Origin: CAZZIQ01 sp964654355
Lineage (GTDB): Bacteria; Pseudomonadota; Gammaproteobacteria; GCF-002020875
Direction: 5' to 3'
NCBI GenBank assembly: GCA_964654355.1
Contig: CAZZIQ010000003.1
Coordinates: 1 to 52,858, forward strand
Length of the DNA: 52,858 nucleotides
The position numbers and the translations under genes were made by a program. This document shows, piece by piece, positions 1 through 8,566 of this stretch (position 1 is its first letter; each line of letters starts with the position of its first letter). Under the pieces are notes generated by a model. The model saw only the letters and a list, made by a program, of their open reading frames with translations, ran no database searches and was not told the origin of the DNA.

Positions 1-67
1 CGTTTTCGAGCCATTTTCGGGCTTTGCGTACGCTATCGCAGTTGGGGATGCCGTAAAGCGTGCGCAT
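1..67 (-). CDS. yffB: ArsC/Spx-family reductase-like protein YffB (N-terminus only)
   Basis: The window holds only the first 22 codons; the rest lies to the left. Reading the minus strand from the ATG at 65-67 gives MRTLYGIPNCDSVRKARKWL and then EN, the typical N-terminus of the YffB branch of the arsenate-reductase (ArsC) thioredoxin-like family, with its NCD-type cysteine motif. An AAGGA ribosome site lies 9-10 bases upstream of this ATG. In Pseudomonas and relatives yffB sits beside dapD, which fits the dapD gene here, although a binding-protein/cyclase pair lies between. The reaction of YffB is not established; it is thought to be a glutathione-dependent thiol reductase. Confidence 0.75.
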   Translation of the reverse strand, partial: MRTLYGIPNCDSVRKARKWLEN

Positions 68-149
68 AGGGATTCATCCTTGAAAGAGTGCAGGAAAGTC
101 GAAAATAGCGTTATAGTACGGGCAAGCGTATGTAACACAACGAATAAGA

Positions 150-1031
150 ATGCCTATGAATACGCGGTTCTTTACACGACAGCGTTTGGCACACGGCTGG
201 TGTTCACATCTTGCTGTGGCAGCTTGCTTAGCGATCTTGTCGCTAGCGCCCGCGTTTGCTGATTCTCCGACCTATCGTTTTGGTATCGTCCCGCAGCAAG
301 CGGCCAGTCGATCGGTCCAGATGTGGGCGCCCTTGTTGCACAACCTCAGTGCGCAAGCCGGCGTTCGTCTTGAGTTTCATACCGCGCCGAGCATTCCGGA
401 ATTTGAGCATCGCCTCGCGGCGGGCGAATACGATTTCGCGTACATGAATCCCTACCACTTTGTGGTGTTTAATCGGGCGCCCGGTTATCGCGCACTCGCG
501 CATGAACGTGACAAGCGAATCCAAGGCGTTCTTGTGGTTCATCATGCATCCGACCTGACAGATCTAGGTCAGTTACAGCAACAAAAAGTTTGCTTTCCTT
601 CGCCCGCCGCATTTGCAGCCAGCCTGTTGTCGCGTGCTGAGCTTGAACGCCGTGGTATTGCGATTGAAGCGGTGTTTGTTGGTTCGCATGATTCTTCCTA
701 TCGCAACGTAGCTAAGCAGCTGTGTGTGGCGGGCGGGGGTATCCAGCGTACCTTGCGTGCGCTGGAGCCGGAGGTGCGGGAGCGGGTCAAGATTCTTTGG
801 AGCAGTCCCCGTTACACCCCGCATGCATTTGCTGTGCATCCGCGTGTGGATGCGGCGTTGGCACAGCGTGTGCAAACGGCCTTGGTGAATTTGGCGCAAC
901 ATGCACCAGGGACGCTGGAAACGGCAGCGCTGGGCGCATTGGTGACGGCAGAAGATTCCGCTTGGGATGATGTGCGGGCCTTGAATGAGGATCGTTTGCA
1001 GCGTCTCGCCAACATGCCGGTAGGGCCATGA
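150..1031 (+). CDS. PhnD-like periplasmic phosphate/phosphonate-type binding protein
   Basis: A 293-residue protein with a signal peptide: hydrophobic core at about residues 20-36 and probable cleavage after Ala-Phe-Ala at residue 37. The mature part starts with a FGIVPQ strand and contains the GEYDFAYMNPYHFVVF segment typical of PhnD/PtxB-type substrate-binding proteins, which bind phosphate, phosphite or phosphonate anions; the real ligand is unknown. No ABC permease or ATPase is adjacent. Instead the stop overlaps the start of a membrane diguanylate cyclase (ATGA at 1028-1031), so the two are probably translationally coupled and the binding protein likely serves as a sensor. A second in-frame ATG at 156 is an equally possible start; neither has a strong Shine-Dalgarno sequence. 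A TATAGT box lies at 112-117 without a good -35. Confidence 0.85.
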   Translation: MPMNTRFFTRQRLAHGWCSHLAVAACLAILSLAPAFADSPTYRFGIVPQQAASRSVQMWAPLLHNLSAQAGVRLEFHTAPSIPEFEHRLAAGEYDFAYMNPYHFVVFNRAPGYRALAHERDKRIQGVLVVHHASDLTDLGQLQQQKVCFPSPAAFAASLLSRAELERRGIAIEAVFVGSHDSSYRNVAKQLCVAGGGIQRTLRALEPEVRERVKILWSSPRYTPHAFAVHPRVDAALAQRVQTALVNLAQHAPGTLETAALGALVTAEDSAWDDVRALNEDRLQRLANMPVGP

Positions 1032-2242
1032 GTTTCCGCCTCAAAGCCATTCTTGGGGTGGTCTTGATCGAGCTCATCCTCCTCGGCGCTTTGCTCTGGA
1101 TCAGCTTGAGCTATCTCTATGAAACCAACGAACAGCAGATTTCTGATCGCGCCTACGCTACCGCAGATTTAATTGCCTCGGCATCTGTTGATGCAGTCTT
1201 GTCGCAAGATCTGGCGACCTTGCAGCGTATCGTAGATCAGGCGTCGGGCAACCATTTGGTTGAGCGGATTGAGGTATTCGATGGGCGCGGTGTGCTACTG
1301 GCCGCGGATGCAGCGACTACGAATGATGAAGTCGTGGATGATGCACTTTATGTTTTTCAGGCTGAAGCCGATATTGTTTTTTACGGACAGCGTTACGGTC
1401 AGGTGGTTGTGGAGGTGGGTACTGGCGGCATCATCGAGATGCTGGAGCATGTCACAGTAGAGTTGTTGGTTGTCGCAGGACTTTCCGTCGTGTTCGTAGT
1501 CTTCCTATCCTATGTCTTAGGTAGCTGGTTGATGGAGGGGGTTGGCCGCTTGCAGATTGCGTTACAAAAATTCTCCGGCGGCGAGGTCATTAATCTGCCG
1601 GAAGGTAAAGATGAGCTTGGACAGCTTGCAGCTAGCTTCAATGCCATGGTGGCCAACCTCACGATGGAGACGAATCGTGCTGAGCGTTTTCGTCGTCAGG
1701 CCCAATATGATTCTCTTACTGGGCTCTTGAATCGCGACCAGATGCTGAAAGAAATGCAGGTCATGATGGATGAGGCTGATGCGCAAGAGCGCTTGCTGGC
1801 CGTGGTTTTTATGGACCTAAATCGCTTTAAGCTTGTGAATGATGAGCATGGGCATGCGGTGGGTGATCACATCTTACGTACCATTGCTCATCGCTTGCAG
1901 GCCAGCTTTCGTTTAAGTGATCGCTTGTTTCGCGTGGGTGGTGATGAGTTTGTGTTGTTATTGGGCAGTCTGAGTAGTGTAAGTTTGGCCGAAGAGCTGT
2001 TGCTGCGTGTGATGGAGGCCTTACACAATCCGATTCACTGCAGCAATTGTGCACCGATCAAGATTGGTTCCAGCATGGGTGTGGTGTACTACCCATTGTC
2101 CGAGTCGGATGAACCGGCTGAGATCCTGAACCAGGCCGATCGTGCGATGTATGCGGCGAAACACGGACCAGAGCCGATGTTACGAATCTATGAGCCGCAT
2201 ATGTCGACTCAGCGTCCGCCGGTACCGATTGATACGCATTAG
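1028..2242 (+). CDS. Membrane HAMP-GGDEF diguanylate cyclase
   Basis: A 404-residue inner-membrane enzyme predicted to make cyclic di-GMP from two GTP. Order: transmembrane helix at about 8-30, periplasmic domain of about 110 residues, second helix at about 143-166, HAMP linker at about 167-218, and a C-terminal GGDEF domain from about residue 227. The active-site GGDEF is intact at 304-308. The RxxD inhibitory I-site (RLSD, 295-298) is exactly five residues before it, so product feedback inhibition is expected. There is no EAL or HD-GYP domain, hence no sign of phosphodiesterase activity. Its start overlaps the stop of the PhnD-like binding protein. I infer that the loaded or empty binding protein contacts the periplasmic domain and sets cyclase activity. 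Confidence 0.92.
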   Translation: MSFRLKAILGVVLIELILLGALLWISLSYLYETNEQQISDRAYATADLIASASVDAVLSQDLATLQRIVDQASGNHLVERIEVFDGRGVLLAADAATTNDEVVDDALYVFQAEADIVFYGQRYGQVVVEVGTGGIIEMLEHVTVELLVVAGLSVVFVVFLSYVLGSWLMEGVGRLQIALQKFSGGEVINLPEGKDELGQLAASFNAMVANLTMETNRAERFRRQAQYDSLTGLLNRDQMLKEMQVMMDEADAQERLLAVVFMDLNRFKLVNDEHGHAVGDHILRTIAHRLQASFRLSDRLFRVGGDEFVLLLGSLSSVSLAEELLLRVMEALHNPIHCSNCAPIKIGSSMGVVYYPLSESDEPAEILNQADRAMYAAKHGPEPMLRIYEPHMSTQRPPVPIDTH

Positions 2243-2253
2243 GTGTTCATCTT

Positions 2254-2292
2254 AAACAAGAAAGCCCGCCAGAGAGGCGGGCTTTCTTGTTT
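2254..2292. terminator. Bidirectional intrinsic terminator between the cyclase gene and dapD
   Basis: A perfect 17-bp inverted repeat (2254-2270 with 2276-2292) around a 5-base AGAGA loop. The stem base is AAACAAGAAAGC on one side and GCTTTCTTGTTT on the other, so A- and T-rich tracts flank the GC core (CCCGCC/GGCGGG) in both directions. It lies between two convergent genes, as expected for a shared terminator. Confidence 0.9.
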
Positions 2293-2307
2293 AGAGGTGG
2301 TAGCCGA

Positions 2308-3135
2308 TTAGATGTCGCGCAGCAGCTCATTGATGCCCACCTTACTGCGGGTCTTTTCATCGACTTTCTTTACGATCACCGCGCAGTACAGGCTGTAACT
2401 ACCATCCTTGCTGGGTAAGTTGCCTGAGACTACGACGGAACCCGCAGGTACACGACCATAAAGAATCTCGCCAGTTTCACGATCAAAGATACGGGTTGAT
2501 TGGCCGATATATACCCCCATGGAGATGACGGAACCTTCTTCAACGATTACGCCTTCGACGACTTCGGAGCGTGCGCCAATAAAGCAGTTGTCTTCGATGA
2601 TGGTCGGTGCGGCTTGAAGCGGTTCGAGTACGCCGCCGATACCGACTCCACCGGAGAGATGTACGTTCTTACCAATCTGTGCACAGGAGCCAACCGTGGC
2701 CCAAGTATCGACCATGGTGCCGGAATCGACGTAGGCGCCAATGTTGACGTAGGACGGCATCAGCACTACGCCCGGTGCGATGTAGCTGCCGCGACGCGCT
2801 GATGCGGGCGGCACAACGCGTACGCCCGACTCACGCAATTCACGGGAGTTGGCGTCCGCATACTTGGACGGAACTTTGTCGAAGTAGTTGGTAAAGCCGC
2901 CCTTCATGAATTCGTTATCGTTGATGCGGAACGACAGCAGCACAGCTTTTTTCAACCATTCATTCACTTTCCAGTTGCCCACGCTTTGGCGTTCGGCGAC
3001 ACGCAGGGTGCCGTTGTCGAGCAGATGGATGGTCTCGTTGACGGCTTCGCGCAATGCGGGGTCCGCGCTGCGGGGGGTAATGTCGGCGCGGTTTTCAAAG
3101 GCCGCTTCGATGGCGGCTTGCAGGTCCTGGCTCAT
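2308..3135 (-). CDS. dapD: 2,3,4,5-tetrahydropyridine-2,6-dicarboxylate N-succinyltransferase
   Basis: DapD transfers succinyl from succinyl-CoA to tetrahydrodipicolinate in the succinylase branch of lysine/diaminopimelate synthesis. The 275-residue product matches the family throughout: N-terminal ENRADITPRSAD, then WLKKAVLLSFRINDN, a left-handed beta-helix of hexapeptide repeats in the middle, and the C-terminal YCAVIVKKVDEKTRSK. I start it at the ATG at 3133-3135 because E. coli DapD begins at this point and AGGA lies about 8 bases upstream; the reading frame stays open 14 codons further but that stretch is not conserved. It lies downstream of dapC on the same strand, separated by an intergenic repeat. 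Confidence 0.96.
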   Translation of the reverse strand: MSQDLQAAIEAAFENRADITPRSADPALREAVNETIHLLDNGTLRVAERQSVGNWKVNEWLKKAVLLSFRINDNEFMKGGFTNYFDKVPSKYADANSRELRESGVRVVPPASARRGSYIAPGVVLMPSYVNIGAYVDSGTMVDTWATVGSCAQIGKNVHLSGGVGIGGVLEPLQAAPTIIEDNCFIGARSEVVEGVIVEEGSVISMGVYIGQSTRIFDRETGEILYGRVPAGSVVVSGNLPSKDGSYSLYCAVIVKKVDEKTRSKVGINELLRDI

Positions 3136-3186
3136 GCGGTTTCCTGTGATGTTGGTTGTGTAGCGTCTAAGGCCCACATCGAGTTG

Positions 3187-3278
3187 GGGATTTCCGCTTC
3201 AGGGGCGTCGGTCGACAAGGATGTCGACCGTCGAGCGAGCCATGGACGGCGAAGAGCGCCCCCTGAAGCGGGATACCG
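3187..3278. repeat. Palindromic intergenic repeat, copy 1 (between dapC and dapD)
   Basis: Outer arms pair around 3187-3207 and 3257-3278 (left CTTCAGGGGCG, right CGCCCCCTGAAG, one extra C, with pairing continuing outward through GGGAT). Inside is a perfect 9-bp hairpin, CGGTCGACA/TGTCGACCG at 3209-3217 and 3222-3230 with an AGGA loop. This is followed by GTCGAGCG, GCCATGGA and GGCGAAGAGCG. The same core words recur in the same order at 50621-50661, so this is a dispersed repeat and not a gene-specific structure. Confidence 0.75.
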
Positions 3279-3361
3279 AAGACGATGGGGCCTTGGGTGT
3301 TAGGTCTTAGCGTTCAGCGAAGCGCGAGCGCTAAAACCGAGAAGGATACCGGATCAGTGCC

Positions 3362-4561
3362 TCAGGTGCAGAGTTTGGCAATGCGCTGTGCGGCTGCAAC
3401 GCATTCATCCAGCTCCGCCACCAGCGCCATGCGCAAGCGACCCGCGCCCGGGTTCAAGCCACTCGCTTCACGAGAAAGGAAGCTTCCGGGTAAGGTGTGC
3501 AGCGCGGCATCGCGATACAGGCGCTGAGCAAAGGCCTGTTCGTCGCGTAAGCCGTTGACGCTCGGCACCTGCGGCCAGAGGTAGAAGCCCGCCTCAGGAC
3601 GGGTGACCTCGAGCACGGTAGAGAGGATCTCCAGTACGGCATCAAACTTTGCGCGATAGCGTTGGCGATTGTCGGCAACATGCGCCTCATCTGACCAAGC
3701 GGCGATGCTTGCGGCTTGGTGTGCCGGTGGTAGTGCGCAGCCTTGATAGGTGCGATAGAGCAGAAAGCGCTCCATCAATTGGGCATCACCGGCAACAAAG
3801 CCCGAGCGCATGCCCGGGACGTTGGAGCGTTTGGAAAGGCTATGAAACACGATGCAGCGACGATAGCGGTCGTTACCCGCCGCTTGCGCGGCCTGCAGTA
3901 GGCCGGGCGGTGGGTTGTTTTCATCCATGTAGATTTCGGAATAACACTCGTCGGCCGCAACGATGAAGTCATAGCGTTCAGCCAGTTCCAGTGCGTGCTG
4001 CAAATACTCAATCGACATGACTGCGCCGGTGGGATTGCCCGGGCTGCATAAGTACAGCAACTGACAGCGCTGCCAATCCGCGGCGGAAACCGCGTCCAGA
4101 TCGGGTAACCAGCCTTGCTCGGCGGTGCAGTTCAGATAGCGCGGCTCGGCTCCCGCCAACAACGCGGCACCCTCATAGATTTGGTAGAACGGATTCGGCA
4201 TCGCAATGATCGGATCCCGACGGCGATCGACCACGGCTTGCGCGAGCGCAAATAGCGCTTCGCGGGTTCCTGAAACCGGTAAAACCTGATGTTCGGGGTC
4301 GACCAAATTCAGGCTAAAACGACGCTGCAGCCAGTTGGCGATGGTTTCGCGCAGCGCAGCGCTGCCTTTGGTGACCGGATAGCTGGAGAGGCCATGCAGA
4401 TGTTCGATCACGGCTTCGGTAATGAAGCCCGGGGTCGGGTGTTTCGGTTCGCCAATGGAAAGCGAAATGGCCTGTAATGCTGGATTGGGCTGAATTCCGG
4501 CAAACAGATTGGCCAAACGTTGGAACGGATAGGGTTGCAGGCGTGCCAGGTCAGGATTCAT
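3362..4561 (-). CDS. dapC: N-succinyldiaminopimelate aminotransferase
   Basis: A 399-residue fold-type I PLP aminotransferase. It acts one step after DapD, using glutamate to aminate N-succinyl-2-amino-6-ketopimelate. Visible motifs are SLSIGEPKHPTP near the N-terminus, NPTG at 176-179, the PLP-binding Lys244 in SLSKRSNVPGMRSGF, and a C-terminal GAGRLRMALV. The SLSKRSN.PG.RSGF signature is characteristic of the Bordetella/Pseudomonas DapC group rather than general aspartate aminotransferases, and dapD and glnD next door support the call. No strong Shine-Dalgarno is visible upstream of the ATG at 4559-4561. A plus-strand VOC gene starts about 70 bases upstream, divergently. Confidence 0.93.
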   Translation of the reverse strand: MNPDLARLQPYPFQRLANLFAGIQPNPALQAISLSIGEPKHPTPGFITEAVIEHLHGLSSYPVTKGSAALRETIANWLQRRFSLNLVDPEHQVLPVSGTREALFALAQAVVDRRRDPIIAMPNPFYQIYEGAALLAGAEPRYLNCTAEQGWLPDLDAVSAADWQRCQLLYLCSPGNPTGAVMSIEYLQHALELAERYDFIVAADECYSEIYMDENNPPPGLLQAAQAAGNDRYRRCIVFHSLSKRSNVPGMRSGFVAGDAQLMERFLLYRTYQGCALPPAHQAASIAAWSDEAHVADNRQRYRAKFDAVLEILSTVLEVTRPEAGFYLWPQVPSVNGLRDEQAFAQRLYRDAALHTLPGSFLSREASGLNPGAGRLRMALVAELDECVAAAQRIAKLCT

Positions 4562-4628
4562 GGAGGGCTCACCAAGGAGTTAGGAGGTTAGAGGGGGCTC
4601 AGCAAAACCGAGGCTATTATAGGCAGCC

Positions 4629-5006
4629 ATGTCCATTGCGCTGCACCATGTTTCTTTATTGATCGACGACCTGGCTCAGGCACGGGCGTTCTATGTCGAT
4701 GTGTTGGGTTTTGCCGAGGATGGGAGCCGTCCTGATTTGGGTTATCCCGGTGCGTGGATGATTTTGCCGGGCGGGTTGCAGTTGCACTTGTTACAACTTC
4801 CCAATCCTGATGGAGCTGCAGAGCGTCCTGAGCATGGAGGACGCGATCGTCATGTGGCTTTTGTGGTGGACGACCTTCAGGCCTTGCAGGCGCGTTTGGA
4901 TGCAGCTGGCATTGGGTATACAAAAAGCCGTTCGGGTCGCGCCGCATTGTTCTGTCGTGACCCCGACGGCAATGCCCTGGAATGGATTCAGCGGATCGAA
5001 ACCTAA
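4629..5006 (+). CDS. VOC/glyoxalase-family protein
   Basis: A 125-residue protein of the vicinal-oxygen-chelate fold. It shows the two beta-alpha-beta-beta-beta halves: first HHVSLLIDDLAQARAFYVDVLGF, second RHVAFVVDDLQALQARL and then RDPDGNALEWIQ. Candidate metal ligands are the His of HHV, the His of RHVAF and the Glu of NALEW. The substrate cannot be deduced; relatives include glyoxalase I, fosfomycin-resistance-like enzymes and dioxygenases. It is the only plus-strand gene inside the minus-strand map-glnD-dapC-dapD block and converges on glnD with only 9 bases between stops. A TATTAT box at 4615-4620 lies just before the ATG but too close to serve as its -10. Confidence 0.8.
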   Translation: MSIALHHVSLLIDDLAQARAFYVDVLGFAEDGSRPDLGYPGAWMILPGGLQLHLLQLPNPDGAAERPEHGGRDRHVAFVVDDLQALQARLDAAGIGYTKSRSGRAALFCRDPDGNALEWIQRIET

Positions 5007-5015
5007 GCCAAAGCG

Positions 5016-7673
5016 CTACAGCGCTTCGACGCGTTGTTGGATGTTCGTGCACAACGTCTGGGCTTCGCCGTCGTTTAATGCTTTACCGTTTTGGATGATG
5101 AAGAACAAATCTTCGACGCGTTCGCCAAAGGTGGTGATGCGTGCATCGCGTAGATCGACCTGAGATTCGCTAAATACGTCCGCGATTGCGGAGAGCAGGC
5201 CGGGGCGGTCCGAGGTGTAGAGCTCTAGCGTGCTCATACCTCGCTCTGTGAGTGCATGGGTAACGCAGCGCACCGGGTGACGGAAGTGTTTTTGATGGCG
5301 CGTATGGCGGCGTGTTTGCAGCGGTAGTGGTTCGGCGTCGCGTACGGACCGTTCAAGGGTTTCTTGCAGTTCATTTAGCCGCCACGGATCTTCGATTGGT
5401 TCGCCACGCTCATCTAGTAGCATGTAGCTGCTGAGGAACAGTCCTTCGGGCGTGGTGATTACGCGCGCGTCAACGATGTCGAGATGGAGCCGGTCGAACG
5501 CATGTGTGGTGAGCGCAAACAAGCCGCTACGATCTGGTCCATATAGAAAAGCTTCGGTAGCGCCGCGCGCATTGGCACCACGAACCAAAATCAAAAAGCG
5601 ATCGGCATGTGGACCTTGCAGGTGCTGTAACAACGCGGGGGTATGCCAGGCGATATCTTCGGCAGGGTGGCGTAGCAGATAGTTGTCACCGAGTTTTTTC
5701 CATAAGGCCTCGGCCGCAGTGATGTCTTCGCCTTGTGCGCGTAAGCGGGCACGGGCGGCATCGCGGGTTTCTTCCAACAACTCTGCGGTTGCCAATGGAT
5801 TATCGAGGCCGCGTCGCAGGGCGCGTCGCGTTGCGCCGTGCAGCTCATCGAGCAGCGTCGCTTTCCAGTCATTCCATAGCGCAGGATTGGTGGCACGCAT
5901 GTCGGCCATGGTGAGTAAGTAGAGGCGGTCTAGGCGCTGGGTGTCGATAATGCGTTCCGCAAAGGCATGAATCACGGCGGGATCGCTGAGATCCTTTTTC
6001 TGCGAAGTGGAGGACATCAAGAGGTGGTTTTCTACCAACCATGCAACTTGTCCGGCCGCTTGCGCATCCAAACCATGATCGAGACAGAAACCGCGCGCAT
6101 CTGCGGCGCCTAGTTCCGAGTGGTCACCGCCGCGACCTTTGGCAATGTCATGGAATAACGCAGCCAGATAAAGAATTTCCGGGTGCGGTAGGCGTTGCAG
6201 GATTGCGCTGGCGCGAGGGAATTCACTGGTGTGGCGCGCCGTGGCGAGGCGGCGCAGATTGCGCACAACAAAGAGGGTGTGTTCGTCCACCGTGTAGGTG
6301 TGGAACAAGTCGTATTGCATCAGCCCGGTGACATCCCCAAAGGCGGGCAGGTAGGCGCCGAGGATGCCGTAACGCGCCATCCGTCGTAGTGCAGCAATCA
6401 CGCCTTCGGGTGCGCGTAAGAGGGCCATAAACAATGCGCGATGTTCCGGGTTGCTGCGGAAGTCGGCATCGATCAGGTGGCGTGCTTGGCGCAAGGCGCG
6501 CAAGGTTTGTGCGCGCACGCCGCGAATTTCCGGATGTTGTTGCATCAGGCGGAACAACTGCAAGATGCGCTTGGGTTGTTCGGCAAAGCCGTGGTGATCC
6601 ATGAGCAAGAGATCACCATGCAAGACACCAAAGCCATGTTCTAAGGGTTGCAGCAGGCTTTGGTGGGCGGGTTCGAGTAGGGTCTCACGAAAATGTTGTA
6701 ACAACACATCACTCAGTACGGAGAGCTCGCGCACGACCCGATAGTAGTTGCGCATGAACGGCATGATGGCTTGCGCGGCATCGGCGCCGTCGTAGCCAAA
6801 GCGCACCGCAATCGCTCGTTGATGCTCGAACAGCAAGCGGTCTTCACGGCGTCCGGCAAGGACATGCAAGGCATAGCGGACATCCCATAAGAAATGCAGG
6901 CCTTGTTGCAAGGTGTGGTGTTCTTCTTCGTTGAGGAACCCTGCTTCAACCAAACTGCGGAAGTCACCATTGCCGAAATGGCGTAGGGTGACCCAGCTCA
7001 GGATTTGAATGTCGCGCAGGCCACCGGGACCTTCCTTAAGGTTGGGTTCGAGGTTGTAGGCGGTGTCATTAAAGCGGCGATGGCGTGCGCGTTGTTCATT
7101 GACCTTGGCTTCAAAGAAGGCAGGGCTGGGCCAGACCTCGGCAGGATCCAGCAGGGCCGCGAGGATGCCAGGAAGGTCATCGGGTCCGCGCAGCAGGCGC
7201 GCTTCCAACAAGTTGGTCATAACCGTGACATCTTGGCGTGCTTCCTGTTGGCACTCTGCAAGCGTGCGTACGCTATGCCCCACTTCGAGGCCGCAGTCCC
7301 AAAGGAAGGTCAGAAAGGTTTGCAAGGCCAACGCTTGGTCTGGCGTGGGGGCTGTGCGCATCAAGATCATCAAATCCACATCCGACCAGGGATGCAGTTC
7401 CCCACGTCCGTAACCTCCGACAGCAAACAGGGCAATGTTGGGATCTGCGAGCCAGGTTGTCGCATGTTCGATCAGGAATTGATCGATGAAATCGCTGTGA
7501 ATACGCACCAATTCAGTGGAGGAGCGACCTTTCAGAAAGGCTTCGCCCAGTGCAGTGCGTAATTCCGCGAGTAGGCCGCGCTGTTCGCTTAGTTCAGGAC
7601 GGGCAAGAACCCGGCTGCGCCAGTCACTAAGGCTTGGAAGTCGCAGGGCGCTAGGCGGGGCAGGGGTTGGCAT
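5016..7673 (-). CDS. glnD: PII uridylyltransferase / uridylyl-removing enzyme
   Basis: GlnD senses glutamine and uridylylates or deuridylylates the PII proteins, controlling glutamine synthetase and Ntr transcription. The 885-residue protein has the full set of domains: nucleotidyltransferase motif GGYGRGELHPWSDVDL at 86-101 with metal-binding Asp98 and Asp100; HTYTVDEHT at about 458; HD hydrolase motif FHDIAKGRGGDHSELG at 507-522, which carries the uridylyl-removing activity; and two C-terminal ACT domains (from about 700 and about 815) that bind glutamine. The gene is 6 bases downstream of map, as in E. coli and Pseudomonas, and is probably co-transcribed with it. No defect is seen. Confidence 0.96.
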   Translation of the reverse strand: MPTPAPPSALRLPSLSDWRSRVLARPELSEQRGLLAELRTALGEAFLKGRSSTELVRIHSDFIDQFLIEHATTWLADPNIALFAVGGYGRGELHPWSDVDLMILMRTAPTPDQALALQTFLTFLWDCGLEVGHSVRTLAECQQEARQDVTVMTNLLEARLLRGPDDLPGILAALLDPAEVWPSPAFFEAKVNEQRARHRRFNDTAYNLEPNLKEGPGGLRDIQILSWVTLRHFGNGDFRSLVEAGFLNEEEHHTLQQGLHFLWDVRYALHVLAGRREDRLLFEHQRAIAVRFGYDGADAAQAIMPFMRNYYRVVRELSVLSDVLLQHFRETLLEPAHQSLLQPLEHGFGVLHGDLLLMDHHGFAEQPKRILQLFRLMQQHPEIRGVRAQTLRALRQARHLIDADFRSNPEHRALFMALLRAPEGVIAALRRMARYGILGAYLPAFGDVTGLMQYDLFHTYTVDEHTLFVVRNLRRLATARHTSEFPRASAILQRLPHPEILYLAALFHDIAKGRGGDHSELGAADARGFCLDHGLDAQAAGQVAWLVENHLLMSSTSQKKDLSDPAVIHAFAERIIDTQRLDRLYLLTMADMRATNPALWNDWKATLLDELHGATRRALRRGLDNPLATAELLEETRDAARARLRAQGEDITAAEALWKKLGDNYLLRHPAEDIAWHTPALLQHLQGPHADRFLILVRGANARGATEAFLYGPDRSGLFALTTHAFDRLHLDIVDARVITTPEGLFLSSYMLLDERGEPIEDPWRLNELQETLERSVRDAEPLPLQTRRHTRHQKHFRHPVRCVTHALTERGMSTLELYTSDRPGLLSAIADVFSESQVDLRDARITTFGERVEDLFFIIQNGKALNDGEAQTLCTNIQQRVEAL

Positions 7674-7679
7674 GGCGGC

Positions 7680-8453
7680 TTAGGGCAGATCCGTTTCATC
7701 CTGGCGCCGGGTTAGTACCTCATGTCCGTCGGCGGTGACCAAAATGGTGTGCTCCCACTGGGCGGAGACGGAATGGTCTTTCGTGACCACGGTCCAGCCA
7801 TCACCGAGCAGTTTCACCTGACGTTTGCCCGCGTTGACCATGGGTTCGATGGTAAAGGTCATGCCTTCTTCGAGGATCGCGCCCGTGCCGGGTTCGCCAT
7901 AGTGCAGAACCTGCGGGTCTTCATGGAAGCGTCGACCAATTCCGTGTCCGCAGTATTCGCGTACGACAGAAAAACGTTGGGCTTCTGCATGTTGCTGGAT
8001 GGCATGGCCAATGTCGCCAAGATGGACGCCCGGGCGCACCATGCCAATGCCGAGCAGCAGGCATTCGCGGGCGACGTCGCTAACGCGTTTTGCCAATACC
8101 GGCGGTTCGCCGACGAAGAACATCTGGCTGGTGTCGCCGTGGAATTCGTCCTTGATCACGGTGATGTCGAGGTTGACCACGTCGCCTTTTTTCAAGGTGC
8201 GATCGCTGGGGATGCCATGACAGACAACGTGATTGACGGAGGTGCAGATGGAACGCGGAAAGCCGTGATAGTTGAGTGGGGCGGGAATGGCCTGTTGCTC
8301 ATTGACGATGTAGTCATGGCAGATCCGGTCGAGCTCGTCCGTGGTGATGCCGGCCTGCACATGTGGCGCAATCATTTCCAGCACTTCGGCGGCCAAACGG
8401 CCCGCTACCCGCATTTTTTCGATGTCGTCGCCGTGTTTGATCTCAATCGCCAT
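7680..8453 (-). CDS. map: Type I methionine aminopeptidase
   Basis: Removes the initiator methionine from new proteins. The 257-residue product has the class Ia length without an N-terminal zinc finger. The active-site set is complete and stays within about one residue of E. coli numbering: His79 (VCHGIP), metal ligands Asp96 (LDIT) and Asp107 (GDTS), the His in GHGIGRRFHE, the Glu in FTIEPM and the Glu in QWEHT. It is transcribed away from rpsB, the arrangement found across Gammaproteobacteria, and leads into glnD. Confidence 0.97.
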   Translation of the reverse strand: MAIEIKHGDDIEKMRVAGRLAAEVLEMIAPHVQAGITTDELDRICHDYIVNEQQAIPAPLNYHGFPRSICTSVNHVVCHGIPSDRTLKKGDVVNLDITVIKDEFHGDTSQMFFVGEPPVLAKRVSDVARECLLLGIGMVRPGVHLGDIGHAIQQHAEAQRFSVVREYCGHGIGRRFHEDPQVLHYGEPGTGAILEEGMTFTIEPMVNAGKRQVKLLGDGWTVVTKDHSVSAQWEHTILVTADGHEVLTRRQDETDLP

Positions 8454-8566
8454 GGTGGGCCTAGTTTTCCGCTGAGTGAAAGAAGGGCTCTAGATCCTAT
8501 CGTTTTTTGTCCGTGATGGGGGGAGAAGGCCAAAACGGACGGTCTTTTTTCGGGCGAAGGATTCAA

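Noticed and set aside
243..545. Minus-strand open frame inside the binding-protein gene
   Set aside because: No family resemblance or ribosome site; explained as a shadow of the plus-strand gene. The same holds for the many other long antisense frames in the window.
1028..2242. Bifunctional cyclase/phosphodiesterase
   Set aside because: No EAL or HD-GYP domain follows the GGDEF domain; the protein ends shortly after it.
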